Assembly: GCA_016235585.1 (NCBI GenBank)
Contig: JACRJY010000012.1
Span: 1 to 64,000, forward strand
Length of the DNA stretch: 64,000 nt
Direction of reading: 5' to 3'
From: Verrucomicrobiota bacterium
Lineage (GTDB): Bacteria > Verrucomicrobiota > Verrucomicrobiia > Limisphaerales > JACRJY01
Part shown: piece by piece, positions 1 through 8,628 of the stretch
Layout: every line of letters starts with the position of its first letter
Position numbering within the stretch: position 1 is the first letter of the stretch
Position numbers and translations under genes: made by a program
The notes under the pieces: generated by a model
The model's input: the letters and a program-made list of their open reading frames with translations, nothing else
Database searches by the model: none
Told to the model about the DNA's origin: nothing

Positions 1-61
1 GCGCGAGGCCCGTTGCGAGCGACACGGCGGCGGCGAGGGCCAGTTGGTGCTTCAGCTTCAT
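1..61 (-). CDS. N-terminal signal-peptide fragment of a gene running off the left edge
   Basis: Only about 20 codons are inside the window, so the product cannot be named. The visible protein starts MKLKHQLALAAAVSLATGLA: a short basic stretch followed by an alanine/leucine-rich core, which reads as a Sec signal peptide. Its ATG overlaps the TGA of the upstream TPR/metallopeptidase gene as TGATG, so the two genes are very likely translationally coupled and co-transcribed on the minus strand. An exported or periplasmic partner of that protein is a reasonable guess, no more. Confidence 0.6.
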   Translation of the reverse strand, partial: MKLKHQLALAAAVSLATGLA

Positions 62-2640
62 CACGGCTTGGGCGGATTCGTTTCGTGGACGGCGGGATTC
101 TGATTGGTTTCGCTGTTGATTTGCAACAGCAACCGATGCGCCTCGCGGAAGCGTGGCGCCTCTTCGAGCGCCTGGAGCGCGTGGCGTTTCGCCGAGGCGT
201 CGCCGCCAGCCTGCAACAGTTTCGCGAGGCGGAAATGCACCTCCGCCGGATCGGGCGGGTCGAGCTGCAGCACGGTGCGATACGCCGCGATGGCGGAAGG
301 CGTCTCGCGCAGCTCCTCCCTCGCGCGGGCGAGGTGTCGGTGCGGCTCGGCGAAGAGCGGATTCACGGCAAGATGCCGTTCGGCGTTCAGCACCACGGCG
401 GGCCAGTCGCGCCGCGCCGCGCCCAGCTCCGCGAGCCGCAGGAACGCGTCCGCCGCGTCGGGATCGCGCGCGGCCAGCTCGGCGAGCACCGCGCGCTCGG
501 CGTCGGCCTCGTTCAGTTCGCGGTGAATCTCCGCGAGCCGCGCGCGGGCGTTCCCCGCGCTGGTGTCGGCGGGGAAAAGCTCGACGAGCTTGTTCAATGC
601 GGCCTTCGCCTCGTCCCATTTCTTTTCCTTGATGAAGCGCGAAGCCCGCTGCCCGAGGGCGTAGTAATTCGTCGGGTTCTTCGCCGCCCACTCGGCCAGC
701 GCTTCCGGCCCGGCGGCGGCGTCCTCGCGGCGCGGCTTGTTCCACGCCAGCCCCGGCGCGAGCTGCTCGGCGCGGGCGCGGGCGAACGCCGCGAAGTCCG
801 TTTCCAGCCGGGCCATCGGTGCGGTGTGCGCGGCGATGGCGCGGTTGATCTCCGTGCCGGCGGCAAGATCGGCGAGTATTTTCTTCAGTGAATCCAAACC
901 GAACTTTTCCACGATGAACTCGACGACCAGCGAGGATTCGTAGTAGGCGAACTGCAGATGCTCGTCGCTTTTGGGCGCGAGGAAGGCGGCGCTCAATTCC
1001 CGGATGGGCGTGAGGCTTTCACCGAGGATCATCTCGCGGTAGCGCGGCGTCATCGCCTGGCCCCACGCGGGGTTCGCCTGGATTTCCTCGAAGACGGAGA
1101 TGCCCTCGCTCAACCAGCGCGGCATCTTGTTGCGCGTCATTTGCAGCGTGATGACGTGGCAGAACTCGTGCCACAGCACTGCCTGCCAGTTGACCGGGTG
1201 CGCGGCCTGTGACGCGGGACTGTTCGCCGTAATGACGTGGCCGAAGCACACGCCGAGATAGCCGATGCCGCCGGGCATCCCGAAGGTGCGGACGGCGAAA
1301 TCCTTCTGCTCCGGGAAAATCTCCACGGTCGTCGGCGTGGTGAGCTGGAAGCCGTATTTTTCCGTGAGCGTGGCGCGGGCGCGCTCCAGCAGGGCCAGCA
1401 CCTCCTGTCCGTAGATTCCCGCCTCGCGCGCGCTCATGCGGAGGATGAAGTGCTCGTTCGTCAGCGTCTGGAACTTGTCCATCGTGTCCTTGAGCGTGAC
1501 GAGGTTGTAGGCCCCCACGTCGTAGCCGTCCTCCTTGTTGACGGCCTCGGCCAGCTCCCAGCCCTCGGTCTCCTCGCCGAGCCGCAGCAAATCCTGCGCG
1601 AGCTGCGCCTTGGCCGGCGTGAAGCTTTCATCGAACCGCAGCGCCCGCCGCTGGCACGCCGCGCCCTCGGCGAAACGGTATTTCTGCGAGAGCTTGCGGC
1701 CGATGAGATGATCCACGGCGGGATTCTTCTTCCAGAATTTCAGCGCCGTGGCGCGGGCCTTGTGCTCGGCGTCGGCATCGCTTTTCAAATGCGCGAGCAC
1801 GGCGCGATACGCCCAGGCCTCGGGGTGCGCGGGATTCACGGCGTCAATGCGTGCGAGCGTCTCCGCCGCCTCGGCGTAGTCCTCGGCGTCCACCTGGTAA
1901 TCGGCCAGCAGCAGCAGGCTGGGGGCGTGATTGCTGTTCTGGTTCAGCGCGGCGTCGAGGATTTCCAGCATCTGCCCGCGGTCGCCGAGCGCGTGGGACT
2001 TGGCGAGGCCAAAAAGAAAATCAACGTCGTTGGTGAATTTTTTCAGCCCATCCTGGAACGACCGGGCGGCGAGCGCGAAGTCCTGCTTGTCCAGCGCCAG
2101 TTCGCCGGCGGCCAGGTGCACCTCGCGGCAGGCCGGGTCGGTCTTTTTCGCGGGGTCATAGACTTTTTCCAGCACGAGCTTGGGGTCGGCGCCGAGTAGC
2201 AGGGCCGCGCGCCCGATGATGATCCGGTTCGTCGCGTCGCGGAAGGCCCAGGTGCGCGAACTGGCGAGCTGGTTGATCTCGGCGAGCATGTCCTTCGCGC
2301 GATCCTCCTCGCCGTTGGCGAGGAACACATCGCGCCCCAGCAGCCGGAGCTGGATGCTGCTGTTCATCGGGTAGCGCTCCAGCGCGTTGGTGAGCGCGGC
2401 GAAGGCGTTGGTGTATTGGCCGGTGGCGAGCTGCGCGCGCAGGAGCAGGAGATGCCAGCCCTCGTCCGCGTCGTCGGACTTCACGGCCCGGGTGGCGAGG
2501 CGCAGGCAGTCCTGATACTGGCCGGTGCGGAATTTTTTATCGGCCTCCGCCAAATCCGCCGCGCGTGCGAGGCCCGCCAACGCCAGCGACGCAGCCACGG
2601 CGGCCAAGAATGGCCGGAGGCTCTGGGCGAGTGCGCGCAT
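61..2640 (-). CDS. Exported TPR protein with HExxH (peptidase MA-like) domain
   Basis: This 859-residue protein starts at MRALAQSLRPFL, the first codon giving a good signal peptide (cleavage near LARAAD); the ORF track's start 58 codons upstream is probably too long. Repeated TPR-like helical pairs fill the N-terminal half and return near the C-terminus. At about residue 489 lies WHEFCHVITL followed by LSEGISVFEE, the zinc ligands HExxH and downstream Glu of a gluzincin-type metallopeptidase, as in the peptidase MA family. It probably acts in the periplasm or on the cell surface, with the TPRs binding partners. Substrate is unknown. It is divergent from the small gene at 2808 and coupled to the gene at the left edge. 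Confidence 0.8.
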   Translation of the reverse strand: MRALAQSLRPFLAAVAASLALAGLARAADLAEADKKFRTGQYQDCLRLATRAVKSDDADEGWHLLLLRAQLATGQYTNAFAALTNALERYPMNSSIQLRLLGRDVFLANGEEDRAKDMLAEINQLASSRTWAFRDATNRIIIGRAALLLGADPKLVLEKVYDPAKKTDPACREVHLAAGELALDKQDFALAARSFQDGLKKFTNDVDFLFGLAKSHALGDRGQMLEILDAALNQNSNHAPSLLLLADYQVDAEDYAEAAETLARIDAVNPAHPEAWAYRAVLAHLKSDADAEHKARATALKFWKKNPAVDHLIGRKLSQKYRFAEGAACQRRALRFDESFTPAKAQLAQDLLRLGEETEGWELAEAVNKEDGYDVGAYNLVTLKDTMDKFQTLTNEHFILRMSAREAGIYGQEVLALLERARATLTEKYGFQLTTPTTVEIFPEQKDFAVRTFGMPGGIGYLGVCFGHVITANSPASQAAHPVNWQAVLWHEFCHVITLQMTRNKMPRWLSEGISVFEEIQANPAWGQAMTPRYREMILGESLTPIRELSAAFLAPKSDEHLQFAYYESSLVVEFIVEKFGLDSLKKILADLAAGTEINRAIAAHTAPMARLETDFAAFARARAEQLAPGLAWNKPRREDAAAGPEALAEWAAKNPTNYYALGQRASRFIKEKKWDEAKAALNKLVELFPADTSAGNARARLAEIHRELNEADAERAVLAELAARDPDAADAFLRLAELGAARRDWPAVVLNAERHLAVNPLFAEPHRHLARAREELRETPSAIAAYRTVLQLDPPDPAEVHFRLAKLLQAGGDASAKRHALQALEEAPRFREAHRLLLQINSETNQNPAVHETNPPKP

Positions 2641-2769
2641 AGTTCTGTTGTCCGACGGAAACGCCCGCGAAAGATTCGAGGCCATTGTCCCGCGATGGAA
2701 TGCTGGCGGGAAGATACGGCGCGCGCGGCGGAAGGCAACTTCATAGAAAACTGCGCCCGCGATTTTCAT

Positions 2770-2798
2770 TTTCATTTCCCCGGCGGCTGGCCTATAAA
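2770..2798 (+). promoter_or_regulatory. Candidate promoter for the 2808 gene
   Basis: TATAAA at 2793-2798 has the look of a -10 box; a weak -35 (TTTCAT) lies 17 bases upstream. If used, transcription would begin within a few bases of the GTG at 2808, making the mRNA leaderless or nearly so. This is read by eye only. Confidence 0.3.
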
Positions 2799-2807
2799 CT
2801 GGCGCTT

Positions 2808-3116
2808 GTGACACCGGACACCTTTGCCAGAGAAATTGCCGAGGCGCTCAAGGCCTACGACAAATACATCGTGTGCGTGGACAAGACGCCGGAAGACTGC
2901 CAGACGTCGCTAGTCTCGCTGGTGGACAAGGCCATCAAGGCCTACCACACGCGCGCGCCCGGCCTGCGCCATGGCATCGCGCTGGACAAGCAGGTCACGA
3001 TCATCTTGAGCCAGTCCGACGGCGAGGTGCCGCTGTGCGCGATTTACTTCAACCTCTCCTCGCCCTATCACCGCCGCCAGGAAACCCGCAAGGCCAAAGT
3101 GGAACAGGAAGGGTGA
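2808..3116 (+). CDS. Small hypothetical protein (102 aa), GTG start
   Basis: I do not recognise this protein. Reading from the GTG at 2808 gives VTPDTFAREIAEALKAYDKY and a soluble, mixed-charge protein that is well behaved as coding sequence; the ORF track extends it upstream across the divergent promoter region, which is less likely. It contains two cysteines in the first third and a basic tail (RRQETRKAKVEQEG). No signal peptide or membrane segment is visible. It is divergent from the TPR/metallopeptidase gene, and 133 bases separate it from the MBOAT operon that follows on the same strand. Confidence 0.6.
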   Translation: MTPDTFAREIAEALKAYDKYIVCVDKTPEDCQTSLVSLVDKAIKAYHTRAPGLRHGIALDKQVTIILSQSDGEVPLCAIYFNLSSPYHRRQETRKAKVEQEG

Positions 3117-3195
3117 AGCGCCGCCGCCCCATTGAGCGCGGAGGCCATGGGGTGGAAATTCATCGCCGCGTTCCCCGGCGCCGCCCGCCGCTGCC

Positions 3196-3230
3196 GGGCA
3201 TTGCAATGCCCCCGGGCCGGGTGCTACAAC
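3196..3230 (+). promoter_or_regulatory. Perfect palindrome and candidate promoter upstream of the glycan operon
   Basis: GGGCATTGCAATGCCC (3196-3211) is a perfect 16-base palindrome 39 bases before the MBOAT start. It contains TTGCAA, which could serve as a -35, with TGCTACAAC (extended -10-like) 18 bases downstream. A palindrome over the -35 is a typical repressor operator layout, but it could equally be a terminator stem for the upstream gene, although no T-run follows it. Confidence 0.3.
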
Positions 3231-3249
3231 TCGCCGAATTTCGCATGGC

Positions 3250-4671
3250 ATGAGTTTCATCTCGTGGAGCTTTGTGGTCCTGTTCGCGCTGGTGTTCGCG
3301 GCCCGGCTGGCCTTCAGCCGGCGGAACACCGGCGCGCCCTATCTTTTGATCCTGCTTGCGGCGAGCGTGGTTTTCTACGGCTGGCACGTGCCGTGGTATC
3401 TGCTGCTGCTCGTGTTCAGCTCGGCGGTGGATTACTTCGCGGCGCTGTGGATTGACCGCAGCCCGGCGGGCTCCGCGCGGCGGAAATGGCTGATCGCCGC
3501 CTGCGTGAGCGCCAACCTCGGCCTGCTGGCGGTGTTCAAGTATTGGAACTTCGGGCTGTCCACGCTCGAATCATTGCTCGAAATGGCCGGCGTGCCGGCG
3601 AAGCTGCCGCACTCGAACCTGATCCTGCCGATGGGCTTGAGTTTTTACACGTTCGTGGCGATGGGCTACGCGGTGGACGTGTATCGGGGGAAAATTCCAC
3701 CGGAGCGCAGCTTCTGGAAGCTGTTTCTGTTCATCAGTTTTTTCCCGCACCTGATGGCCGGGCCGGTCATCCGGGCGAAGGACTTCCTGCACCAGCTCTA
3801 CCGGAAGCGGCGGGTGTGCGCGCCGGTGTTTTACGAGGGGATGTGGCTGATCATCCAGGGCGCGTTCCTGAAGCTGGTCTGCGCGAACAACCTGGCGAAC
3901 ACGGTGGACCGCCTGTGGAACGCGCAAACCATCGCGCAGGCCGGCTCGGCGGATCTGGCGGCGATGGCGCTGATGTATTCGGGGCAGATTTTCTGCGACT
4001 TCGCCGGCTACTCGAACATGGCGCGCGGCATGGCCTACCTGCTCGGCTTCCGCTTCCCGGTCAACTTCAACAATCCCTACATCGCCGCGTCGTTCAGCAA
4101 TTTCTGGCAGCGCTGGCACATCACGCTGTCCACCTGGCTGCGGGATTATTTCTACATTTCGCTGGGCGGCAACCGGATTTCCCCGCGGCGCACCTACATC
4201 AACCTCATCGTGGTGATGGTGCTGGGCGGCCTGTGGCACGGCGCGGCGGCGACGTATGTGGTGTGGGGGGCCATCCACGGCGCGGCGCTGGCCGGGGAGC
4301 GGCTGCTGGGACTCGGCCAGACCGGTGAACAATCACGGGGCCGGGCGGCGAAACTGGCGTGGCTCGTCGTGGTGCAGGTGGTCGTGCTGGTGGCCTGGGT
4401 TTTTTTCCGCAGCCCGGGTTTGCATGAGGCCGTGAATTTCCTGAAAAGAATCCTGCACTGGGAAGGAAGTTTCCTGCCCTCGCCCGCGCTGCTGCAAATG
4501 ATGGTGTTCCTCGTGCCGCCGGCCATCATGCACCTGCGCGGGGCGCTGGTGGAGCGCGGCCTCGTGCCGCCGATGGGCCGCTTCGAGCAGGCGGCGCTCG
4601 CGGGCGCGCTGCTGTTCCTGACAATGATCGGCTACGGAATCAACAATGCCTTCATCTACTTCCAGTTTTAG
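3250..4671 (+). CDS. MBOAT family O-acyltransferase (AlgI/DltB-like) with C-terminal acyl-relay motif
   Basis: This 473-residue, strongly hydrophobic protein has the full AlgI/DltB pattern: many membrane spans, FNNPYIAASFSNFWQRWHI around residue 280 with the first conserved His, and LGGLWHGAAATYVVWGAIHG with the second, catalytic His. MBOAT proteins pass acyl groups from a cytoplasmic carrier across the membrane to a cell-envelope glycan. The protein ends exactly in FIYFQF, matching the FxYxxF tail described for the DltX microprotein, whose tyrosine accepts the acyl group; here the tail is fused to the transferase itself (Tyr470). It overlaps the following SGNH gene by 26 bases, the expected partner. 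It is the first gene of the 15-gene run; the acyl donor for this copy is not obvious. Confidence 0.9.
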   Translation: MSFISWSFVVLFALVFAARLAFSRRNTGAPYLLILLAASVVFYGWHVPWYLLLLVFSSAVDYFAALWIDRSPAGSARRKWLIAACVSANLGLLAVFKYWNFGLSTLESLLEMAGVPAKLPHSNLILPMGLSFYTFVAMGYAVDVYRGKIPPERSFWKLFLFISFFPHLMAGPVIRAKDFLHQLYRKRRVCAPVFYEGMWLIIQGAFLKLVCANNLANTVDRLWNAQTIAQAGSADLAAMALMYSGQIFCDFAGYSNMARGMAYLLGFRFPVNFNNPYIAASFSNFWQRWHITLSTWLRDYFYISLGGNRISPRRTYINLIVVMVLGGLWHGAAATYVVWGAIHGAALAGERLLGLGQTGEQSRGRAAKLAWLVVVQVVVLVAWVFFRSPGLHEAVNFLKRILHWEGSFLPSPALLQMMVFLVPPAIMHLRGALVERGLVPPMGRFEQAALAGALLFLTMIGYGINNAFIYFQF

Positions 4672-5662
4672 CCCGGGCCGGAAGCGTGCGCGCCACCGGC
4701 GGCTGTTCGCGGTGTTCGCCGCCAGCTTCGGCGTGCTGGCCGTCGTCAGCGCCGCCGTCTGGGCGCGGACGCCGGACGCGCTCAAGCGCCAGCGGATGCC
4801 CGTGCTGGAAGCGCCCCCGGCGGACAAGGGCGAGCGCTATCTCTCCTCCTTTCGCGGCGTGAGCGTGGGGCACTACCTGCATTTCTCCGGCATTGATTCG
4901 GAAATGATCCGCCACTTGCGCGAGGCCGACGTGCTGATCATCGGCAATTCCCGCGTGCAGTTCGGCTTTCCCCAGAGCGTCATGAAGCCGTTCTTCGCGC
5001 GGCACGGCCTGAAATACTACGCGCTCGGCTTCCCCTACAGCGAGACGATCACGTTCCCCTGGCGGCTCCTCCAGAAATACGACCTGCACCCGCGCTGGGT
5101 CGTGGTGAACGAGGACATCATCTTCTTCAACCAGCCGAGCGACTACGCGGCGGAGGTGATGCGCTCCCATCCGTTCAACGCCTGGCAGAACCACTTTGAA
5201 ACCGACGCGACGTATGCGGCCATCCGCGCCCTGCACCGGGTGCTACCCCACTTGAAAGTCCTGCGCGCCAACGTGGCCGATCCGGTTCCCTTCCGCTCGC
5301 GCGAGGATGGCACGGTGCTCTTCATCGGCACGCCGGCCAAACCGGTTCTCATCCGCAACTTTCCGCAGCACCACCACTCCGTCTATGACGAGGAAGTGCG
5401 GACGGCCGCGGCCTTCAAGGCCGAAGTGGAGCGGCGCGGCGGCCAACTGGTCTTCACCTACGTCCCCAAGGTCAACCCCCTGCGCCCCCACGCGGTGGAA
5501 CTGGCCGCGCGGTTGAACGTCCCGCTCGTCTCGCCCGTGCTCGAGGGCCTGGAGAGTTTCGACACTTCGCATCTCACCGCCGGCAGCGCCGTGCGGTTTG
5601 CAACCGCGTTTGTGCAGGAGTTTGAAAAGGTTCTCGCCACCGCCGGCCCGCGCCCCAAGTAG
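4646..5662 (+). CDS. SGNH-fold acyltransferase/esterase partner of the first MBOAT
   Basis: This 338-residue protein has an N-terminal membrane anchor (residues about 20-40, FAVFAASFGVLAVVSAAVWA) and an extracytoplasmic domain. ADVLIIGNSRVQFGF carries the block I Gly-Asn-Ser nucleophile, and FDTSHLTAGSAVRF near the C-terminus carries the Asp-x-x-His pair, so all three catalytic positions of an SGNH enzyme are present. DltD- and AlgJ/AlgX-type proteins with this fold take the acyl group from the MBOAT side and attach it to the polymer. The 26-base overlap with the MBOAT gene supports a functional pair. The target glycan is unknown. Confidence 0.75.
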   Translation: MPSSTSSFSPGRKRARHRRLFAVFAASFGVLAVVSAAVWARTPDALKRQRMPVLEAPPADKGERYLSSFRGVSVGHYLHFSGIDSEMIRHLREADVLIIGNSRVQFGFPQSVMKPFFARHGLKYYALGFPYSETITFPWRLLQKYDLHPRWVVVNEDIIFFNQPSDYAAEVMRSHPFNAWQNHFETDATYAAIRALHRVLPHLKVLRANVADPVPFRSREDGTVLFIGTPAKPVLIRNFPQHHHSVYDEEVRTAAAFKAEVERRGGQLVFTYVPKVNPLRPHAVELAARLNVPLVSPVLEGLESFDTSHLTAGSAVRFATAFVQEFEKVLATAGPRPK

Positions 5663-5670
5663 CCACCGCC

Positions 5671-6501
5671 ATGCGCCTGCTCAAACAAACTCTCAAGCGG
5701 CTGTTTTCCGGGACGGCCCAGCTTTTATTGAAACTGCCGGGCGCGGGATCGTTTGTGGACCGCCTTGCCTACGAGCGCCGCCGCCATCTGCGCCGCCAGT
5801 GCGAGCGCAGGCTGCGCGAACGCGGGCTTTACGGCGATGAAGTCATCTTCGGCCCGTTCCAGGGCTTGAAATACACTTCGGAATGGGCGTCCAGCCGGTT
5901 TGAGAAAATGCTCGGCGCTTACGAAGCCGAGCTGCACCCCGCCGTCGAGCGCGTCTGCCGGACGCCCTACGCGGACGTGATCGTCGTCGGCAGCGCGGAG
6001 GGATATTACGTCACCGGGCTGGCCCGGCGCATGGCGGGCACGACCGTTCACGCGTATGACATCAACCCCGCCGTGCTCGCGCAATGCCGCCGCAACGCCG
6101 AACTCAACGGCGTGCTGGCGCGCGTGAAATTCGGCGCGGCGTGCGATTGCCAGACGCTGCAGACCCTGCCGCTCGCCGGGCGCACGTTCCTTCTGTGCGA
6201 CTGCGAAGGCTACGAAATGGAACTGCTCGACCCGGCCAAGGCCCCGCGCCTGGCGGAGATGGACATCCTCGTCGAGATTCACGACTTCATCAACCCGGCC
6301 ATCTCGCGGACGCTGCGCGAACGGTTCGCGGCCACCCACGAAATCGAAGTCATCTCCTCGCGCGGGCTGGACTACGAAAACTATCCCGCGCTGCGCCAGC
6401 TCAACTTCAACGAAATCTACGCGATGGTGGGCGAGGAGCGCTACGGCCTCATGGACTGGTTTTTCCTCCGCGCCAAATCCGGCCCGCCCCGCGCCGCATG
6501 A
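5671..6501 (+). CDS. Class I SAM-dependent methyltransferase (FkbM-like)
   Basis: This 276-residue protein has a Rossmann methyltransferase core: DVIVVGSAEGYYVTGLARR stands for motif I (a Gly-x-Gly variant, GSAEG), VHAYDINP ends the second strand with the acidic SAM-ribose ligand, and LLCDCEGYEMELLDP resembles the FkbM signature around Asp-x-Glu-Gly. FkbM-type enzymes O-methylate hydroxyls of sugars and related metabolites. The basic, amphipathic N-terminus (MRLLKQTLKRLF) could sit on the membrane. It starts 8 bases after the SGNH gene and its stop overlaps the next start as ATGA, so it belongs to the glycan operon. The exact acceptor cannot be told. Confidence 0.75.
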   Translation: MRLLKQTLKRLFSGTAQLLLKLPGAGSFVDRLAYERRRHLRRQCERRLRERGLYGDEVIFGPFQGLKYTSEWASSRFEKMLGAYEAELHPAVERVCRTPYADVIVVGSAEGYYVTGLARRMAGTTVHAYDINPAVLAQCRRNAELNGVLARVKFGAACDCQTLQTLPLAGRTFLLCDCEGYEMELLDPAKAPRLAEMDILVEIHDFINPAISRTLRERFAATHEIEVISSRGLDYENYPALRQLNFNEIYAMVGEERYGLMDWFFLRAKSGPPRAA

Positions 6502-7793
6502 TCCGCTGGCTGCACCGCTCCCGCGTGGAAGCCCGCGACCGGCTCCGCAATGCCGCCGCCTTGCAGCGGCTGGCGGGCTTCCTCCGCCTGGGCAAAGCCC
6601 GCCTCGCGCCCTCGCTGCCCGCGCGTTTGAATCTGCTCGCCGATTCGTATCGCCTCCTGCTCGCCACGGGCCGGCCCGATGCGGCGGAAAAAAAACTGCG
6701 GCCCTTCGTCGAGGATCCGCCGCGCGCCGCCGTCTGGCGCGACGAGCGCATCGGCTGGGCGCGGTTCGGGCGGCCGTTCGAGCCGGGCGTGCTGACCAAA
6801 AGCATCGTCCTCAAACCCTGCCTCGGCCCGCGCGAGAAGGGCGTGCTGCTGCTCTCCTTTGAATACAACCTGCCGCCGCTCCTGACCGCGCCGCGCGTGA
6901 AAGAGCTGCTGCGCGACTACACGATCATCTGCGCCACCTCGTGGTCGCCCACGCAGTTCCAGGCCGTCTGGGCCGCCGCGCACCTGCCGGACGCGGACGT
7001 TTTTTTCATGCTGTCGAACGCGCGCGACGCCGAGTGGTGGGGCCGCCTGAACAGCGGGACTTTCACCATGCCGCTGTTCATCAGCAGTTGGATCAGTCCC
7101 GCCGACTACCAGCCGCGCCCGAAGGACGAGCGCGCGATTGACATCCTCATGGTCGCCAACTGGGCGCCGTTCAAACGCCACTGGGTTCTTTTCAAGGCGC
7201 TGTGCCAGATGCGCCGAAAACTGCGCGTGGTGCTCGTCGGCCAGCCCGAGGCCGGGCGCACGCCGGAGCACGTCATGGCCGAGGCGGAGGCGTTCGGCGT
7301 GCGCGAACAAATCGAGTTCCGCAGCCGCCTGCCGATCGGCGAAGTCACCGCGCTGCAATGCGCGAGCAAAGTCTCGCTCGTCCTCTCGCGCCGCGAAGGC
7401 TCGTGCGTCGTCGTGACCGAATCCCTGTTCGCCGACACGCCGGTGGGCCTGCTGCGCGGCACGCACATGGGCTCGGCGTCCTATATCAACCCGCAGACCG
7501 GCGTGTTTCTTGATGAGGCGAATCTCGCGGCGGAACTCGGCGCGTTCTTGGATCGGCACGAACAGTTCGCCCCGCGCCCGTGGGCGGTGGAAAATATCAG
7601 TGGCCCCGTCTCCACCCGGCGCAGGAACGACGTGCTCCGCACGCACGCGCTCCAGCGCGGGCAGGAGTGGACGCGCGACATCTGCCCGCTGGGCATCCGC
7701 CCCAACCCGCGCCACGTGAACCCGGACGACGAAAAACGGATGTTGCCTGTGCAGGCGGGGATGGGCGAAAAATACGGCATCCGTTTCGCGTGA
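6498..7793 (+). CDS. Glycosyltransferase (GT4-like)
   Basis: I start this 431-residue protein at the ATG that overlaps the upstream TGA (ATGA); the ORF track's longer version is read-through of the previous gene in another frame. The C-terminal half has the second Rossmann domain of GT-B enzymes: IDILMVANWAPFKRHW, then VVLVGQPEAGRTPE, and finally SRREGSCVVVTESLF, which holds the Glu-x7-Glu pair typical of GT4 enzymes for nucleotide-sugar binding. The N-terminal half is less conserved and includes basic residues. It probably adds a sugar to the glycan that this operon methylates and acylates. Donor sugar and linkage are unknown. Confidence 0.75.
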   Translation: MIRWLHRSRVEARDRLRNAAALQRLAGFLRLGKARLAPSLPARLNLLADSYRLLLATGRPDAAEKKLRPFVEDPPRAAVWRDERIGWARFGRPFEPGVLTKSIVLKPCLGPREKGVLLLSFEYNLPPLLTAPRVKELLRDYTIICATSWSPTQFQAVWAAAHLPDADVFFMLSNARDAEWWGRLNSGTFTMPLFISSWISPADYQPRPKDERAIDILMVANWAPFKRHWVLFKALCQMRRKLRVVLVGQPEAGRTPEHVMAEAEAFGVREQIEFRSRLPIGEVTALQCASKVSLVLSRREGSCVVVTESLFADTPVGLLRGTHMGSASYINPQTGVFLDEANLAAELGAFLDRHEQFAPRPWAVENISGPVSTRRRNDVLRTHALQRGQEWTRDICPLGIRPNPRHVNPDDEKRMLPVQAGMGEKYGIRFA

Positions 7794-7815
7794 GCGCCCG
7801 CGCGGGCGCAATGAC

Positions 7816-8607
7816 ATGAGCGATCACACAACCCAGAACGTGCCGCAGGAGCTGGCCTACCAGGCCCGCCAGGCCGACGCCCTCGGCGCGGTGCAGCCCA
7901 CGCCCGAGGCCACGCTCCGTCGTTATCGCGACCACACGGGCTGGCGCATCCACAACAAGGATTTCCTCTTCCACTGCGTCAAAAAATACGCCCCGAAGCG
8001 CGTCTGCGACTTCGGCTGCGGCGCGGGGGAGACCAGCACCGAGCTGGCGTGGATTGGTTACCAGGTGACCGGGTTCGACCTCTCGCCTGAATTGATCGAG
8101 CTGGCGAAGCGCCGTGCGCTACTGGACAAGGTGGTGGATCGCGTGCAGTTCCTCGTCGCCGACGCCGCGCAGTTGCAGCTCAACGCCGCGAACTTCGACC
8201 TCGTGCTCGTCCAGGGCGTGCTGCACCACATCCCGATCCGCGAGGGGCTGGACACGCTGCACGCGCTGCTTGCGCCCGGCGGCGTGGCGGTCATCCAGGA
8301 ACCGATCATCTTTTCGACTGCGCTGCGCCGCCTGCGCGACCTCACGCCCGTGCCCAAAGACATCAGCCCGAACGAGCGCCAGCTGGAGCCGGCGGACATC
8401 GCGCTGGTCGCGGAAAAATTTGAAATCGTGGAACGGCGCTACTTCAACCTGCTCACGCGCCTGCAACGGCTGGTGCCCGGCTGCTTCCCGAAGGTGCGCG
8501 GCGCGTTCCGCACCGGTCTGGCGTGGCTCGACGGCGCGCTGCTCACGTGCGTGCCGCCGCTGCGGCGCTTCGCCGGCGCGCTCGTGCTGGTCGCCCGCAA
8601 ACGCTGA
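7816..8607 (+). CDS. Class I SAM-dependent methyltransferase
   Basis: This 263-residue soluble protein shows a textbook methyltransferase core: RVCDFGCGAGETSTELAWIG (motif I), VTGFDLSPELIELAKRR (acidic residue after strand 2), FLVADAAQLQ (motif II) and FDLVLVQGVLHHIP, followed by LAPGGVAVIQEP. This is the UbiE/Methyltransf_11 type. In this operon it most likely methylates a sugar or a lipid-linked intermediate. It sits 22 bases after the glycosyltransferase and 21 bases before the double FkbM gene. Confidence 0.8.
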   Translation: MSDHTTQNVPQELAYQARQADALGAVQPTPEATLRRYRDHTGWRIHNKDFLFHCVKKYAPKRVCDFGCGAGETSTELAWIGYQVTGFDLSPELIELAKRRALLDKVVDRVQFLVADAAQLQLNAANFDLVLVQGVLHHIPIREGLDTLHALLAPGGVAVIQEPIIFSTALRRLRDLTPVPKDISPNERQLEPADIALVAEKFEIVERRYFNLLTRLQRLVPGCFPKVRGAFRTGLAWLDGALLTCVPPLRRFAGALVLVARKR

Positions 8608-8628
8608 CGCCCGCGCTCCGACCACCTG

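Noticed and set aside
6084-6497. Extended N-terminus of the glycosyltransferase ORF
   Set aside because: This part is the methyltransferase gene read in another frame (Arg/Pro-rich). The ATG overlapping the upstream stop at 6498 is the sensible start.
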